The notes under the pieces were generated by a model. It searched no databases. It had not been told where the DNA came from and was given only the letters and a program-made list of their open reading frames with translations. The translations under genes were made by a program, and so were the position numbers. DNA of 6,667 bases from Chitinophagaceae bacterium (GTDB lineage: Bacteria; Bacteroidota; Bacteroidia; Chitinophagales; Chitinophagaceae): NCBI GenBank assembly GCA_030151745.1, contig JASLDA010000071.1, positions 1 through 6,667 of the forward strand, given 5' to 3'. This document shows, piece after piece, positions 5,764-6,667 of this stretch (within the stretch, counting starts at the first letter, position 1; every line of letters begins with the position of its first letter).

Positions 5764-6667
5764 GTACCTGTAGTGCTCGGCCTTATACGGGCCTTCCTTG
5801 CTGATACCGAGGTATTCGGCCTGAGCGTCGCTCAGTACGTCCAGCTCCACGCCGATCTTGGCCAGGTGCAGGCGGGCAACCTTCTCGTCGAGGTGCTTGG
5901 GCAGGACATATACCTTGTTCTCGTAGGCCGCGCTGTTGTTCCACAGCTCGATCTGGGCGAGAGTCTGGTTGGTGAAGGAGTTCGACATTACGAAGCTCGG
6001 GTGGCCGGTGGCGCAGCCCAGGTTCACCAGGCGGCCTTCTGCCAGCACGATCACTTCCTTGCCGTCGATGGTGTAGAGGTCGACCTGCGGCTTGATGGTG
6101 TCCTTGGTATTGCCGTACGCGCTGTTCAGCCATGCCATGTCGATCTCGATATCGAAGTGGCCGATGTTGCAGACGATCGCCTTGTCCTTCATCAGGCGGA
6201 AATGCTTCTCGGTGATGAGGTCGCGGCAGCCGGAAGCGGTGACGATGATGTCGGCTTCCTTCACGGCGTCTTCCATCTTCTTGACTTCGAAGCCGTCCAT
6301 AGCGGCCTGCAGGGCGCAGATCGGGTCGATCTCGGTCACGATCACGCGGGCGCCGGCGCCGCGCAGGGACTGTGCGGACCCCTTGCCCACATCGCCGTAG
6401 CCGCCGACGACGGCCACCTTGCCTGCCATCATCACGTCGGTAGCGCGGCGGATAGCGTCTACCAGGGATTCCTGGCAGCCGTACTTGTTATCGAACTTGC
6501 TCTTGGTAACGGAGTCGTTCACGTTGATCGCCGGGATGGGCAGGGTGCCCTTCGCCATGCGCTCGTACAGGCGGTGCACGCCGGTAGTGGTTTCTTCAGA
6601 CAGGCCCCTGACGTGCTGGATCAGCTCGGTGTACTTGTCGAACACCATATTGGTCAGGTCCCCGCCG
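5761..6667 (-). CDS. ahcY: S-adenosylhomocysteine hydrolase, C-terminal part (5' end outside window)
   Basis: This enzyme reversibly splits S-adenosylhomocysteine into homocysteine and adenosine, using tightly bound NAD, in the cytoplasm. It relieves product inhibition of methyltransferases. About 302 residues are visible; the family is usually about 430-470, so roughly the first 130 are missing past base 6667. The frame stays open to the edge (GGDLTN before MVFDKY), so the Met at 6648 is internal. Motifs include NVNDSVTKSKFDN with the active-site Lys and the Asp/Asn that bind adenosine, and VAVVGGYGDVGKG, the NAD-binding Rossmann loop. They continue with VTEIDPICALQA, NIGHFD, LAEGRLVNLGCATGHPSFVMSNSF, and the C-terminus YKAEHYRY, whose Lys and Tyr reach the NAD of the neighbouring subunit. 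No key residue is missing, and there is no extra segment of about 40 residues as in some bacterial and plant forms. Its promoter and any SAH- or SAM-sensing leader lie outside the window. It shares the terminator at 5653-5687 with the protease. Confidence 0.97.
   Translation of the reverse strand, partial: GGDLTNMVFDKYTELIQHVRGLSEETTTGVHRLYERMAKGTLPIPAINVNDSVTKSKFDNKYGCQESLVDAIRRATDVMMAGKVAVVGGYGDVGKGSAQSLRGAGARVIVTEIDPICALQAAMDGFEVKKMEDAVKEADIIVTASGCRDLITEKHFRLMKDKAIVCNIGHFDIEIDMAWLNSAYGNTKDTIKPQVDLYTIDGKEVIVLAEGRLVNLGCATGHPSFVMSNSFTNQTLAQIELWNNSAAYENKVYVLPKHLDEKVARLHLAKIGVELDVLSDAQAEYLGISKEGPYKAEHYRY

Overview
The window looks like chromosomal DNA from a GC-rich member of the Bacteroidota. 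The clearest sign is a secreted subtilisin-like protease that ends in a type IX secretion (T9SS) sorting domain, which is essentially restricted to this phylum. Supporting signs are the lack of Shine-Dalgarno sequences at most starts and a Bacteroidota-style PAP2-like membrane protein. Chitinophagales or a relative is a reasonable guess, but the sequence alone does not prove it.

Layout from left to right. (1) 1-1275, plus strand: the C-terminal third of cobalamin-dependent methionine synthase MetH, cut by the left edge. (2) 1272-1973, plus: a seven-helix PAP2-like membrane protein whose ATG overlaps the metH stop. (3) 1974-2136: a convergent intergenic region with a 7-bp tandem repeat and a 13-bp direct repeat. 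(4) 2137-3222, minus: a GT-B (GT4-like) glycosyltransferase. (5) 3223-3350: a divergent intergenic region with a perfect 24-bp palindrome and two small hairpins. (6) 3351-5600, plus: a 749-residue exported S8 protease with a T9SS C-terminal domain. (7) 5601-5760: a convergent intergenic region with a GC-rich hairpin, a strong two-way terminator and a second 7-bp tandem repeat. (8) 5761-6667, minus: S-adenosylhomocysteine hydrolase AhcY, cut at its N-terminal end by the right edge.

MetH and AhcY are consecutive enzymes of the methionine/SAM cycle: AhcY releases homocysteine from S-adenosylhomocysteine, and MetH methylates it to methionine. They sit at opposite ends on opposite strands, so they are neighbours but not an operon. 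The glycosyltransferase and the protease are divergent and share a 128-bp control region. The glycosyltransferase has no visible functional link to the methionine enzymes.

I found no convincing undescribed multi-gene system. The least explained signals are non-coding: a 7-bp periodic repeat in each of the two convergent intergenic regions, and the 24-bp palindrome in the only divergent one. No tRNA, rRNA, CRISPR array, transposase or integrase was seen.
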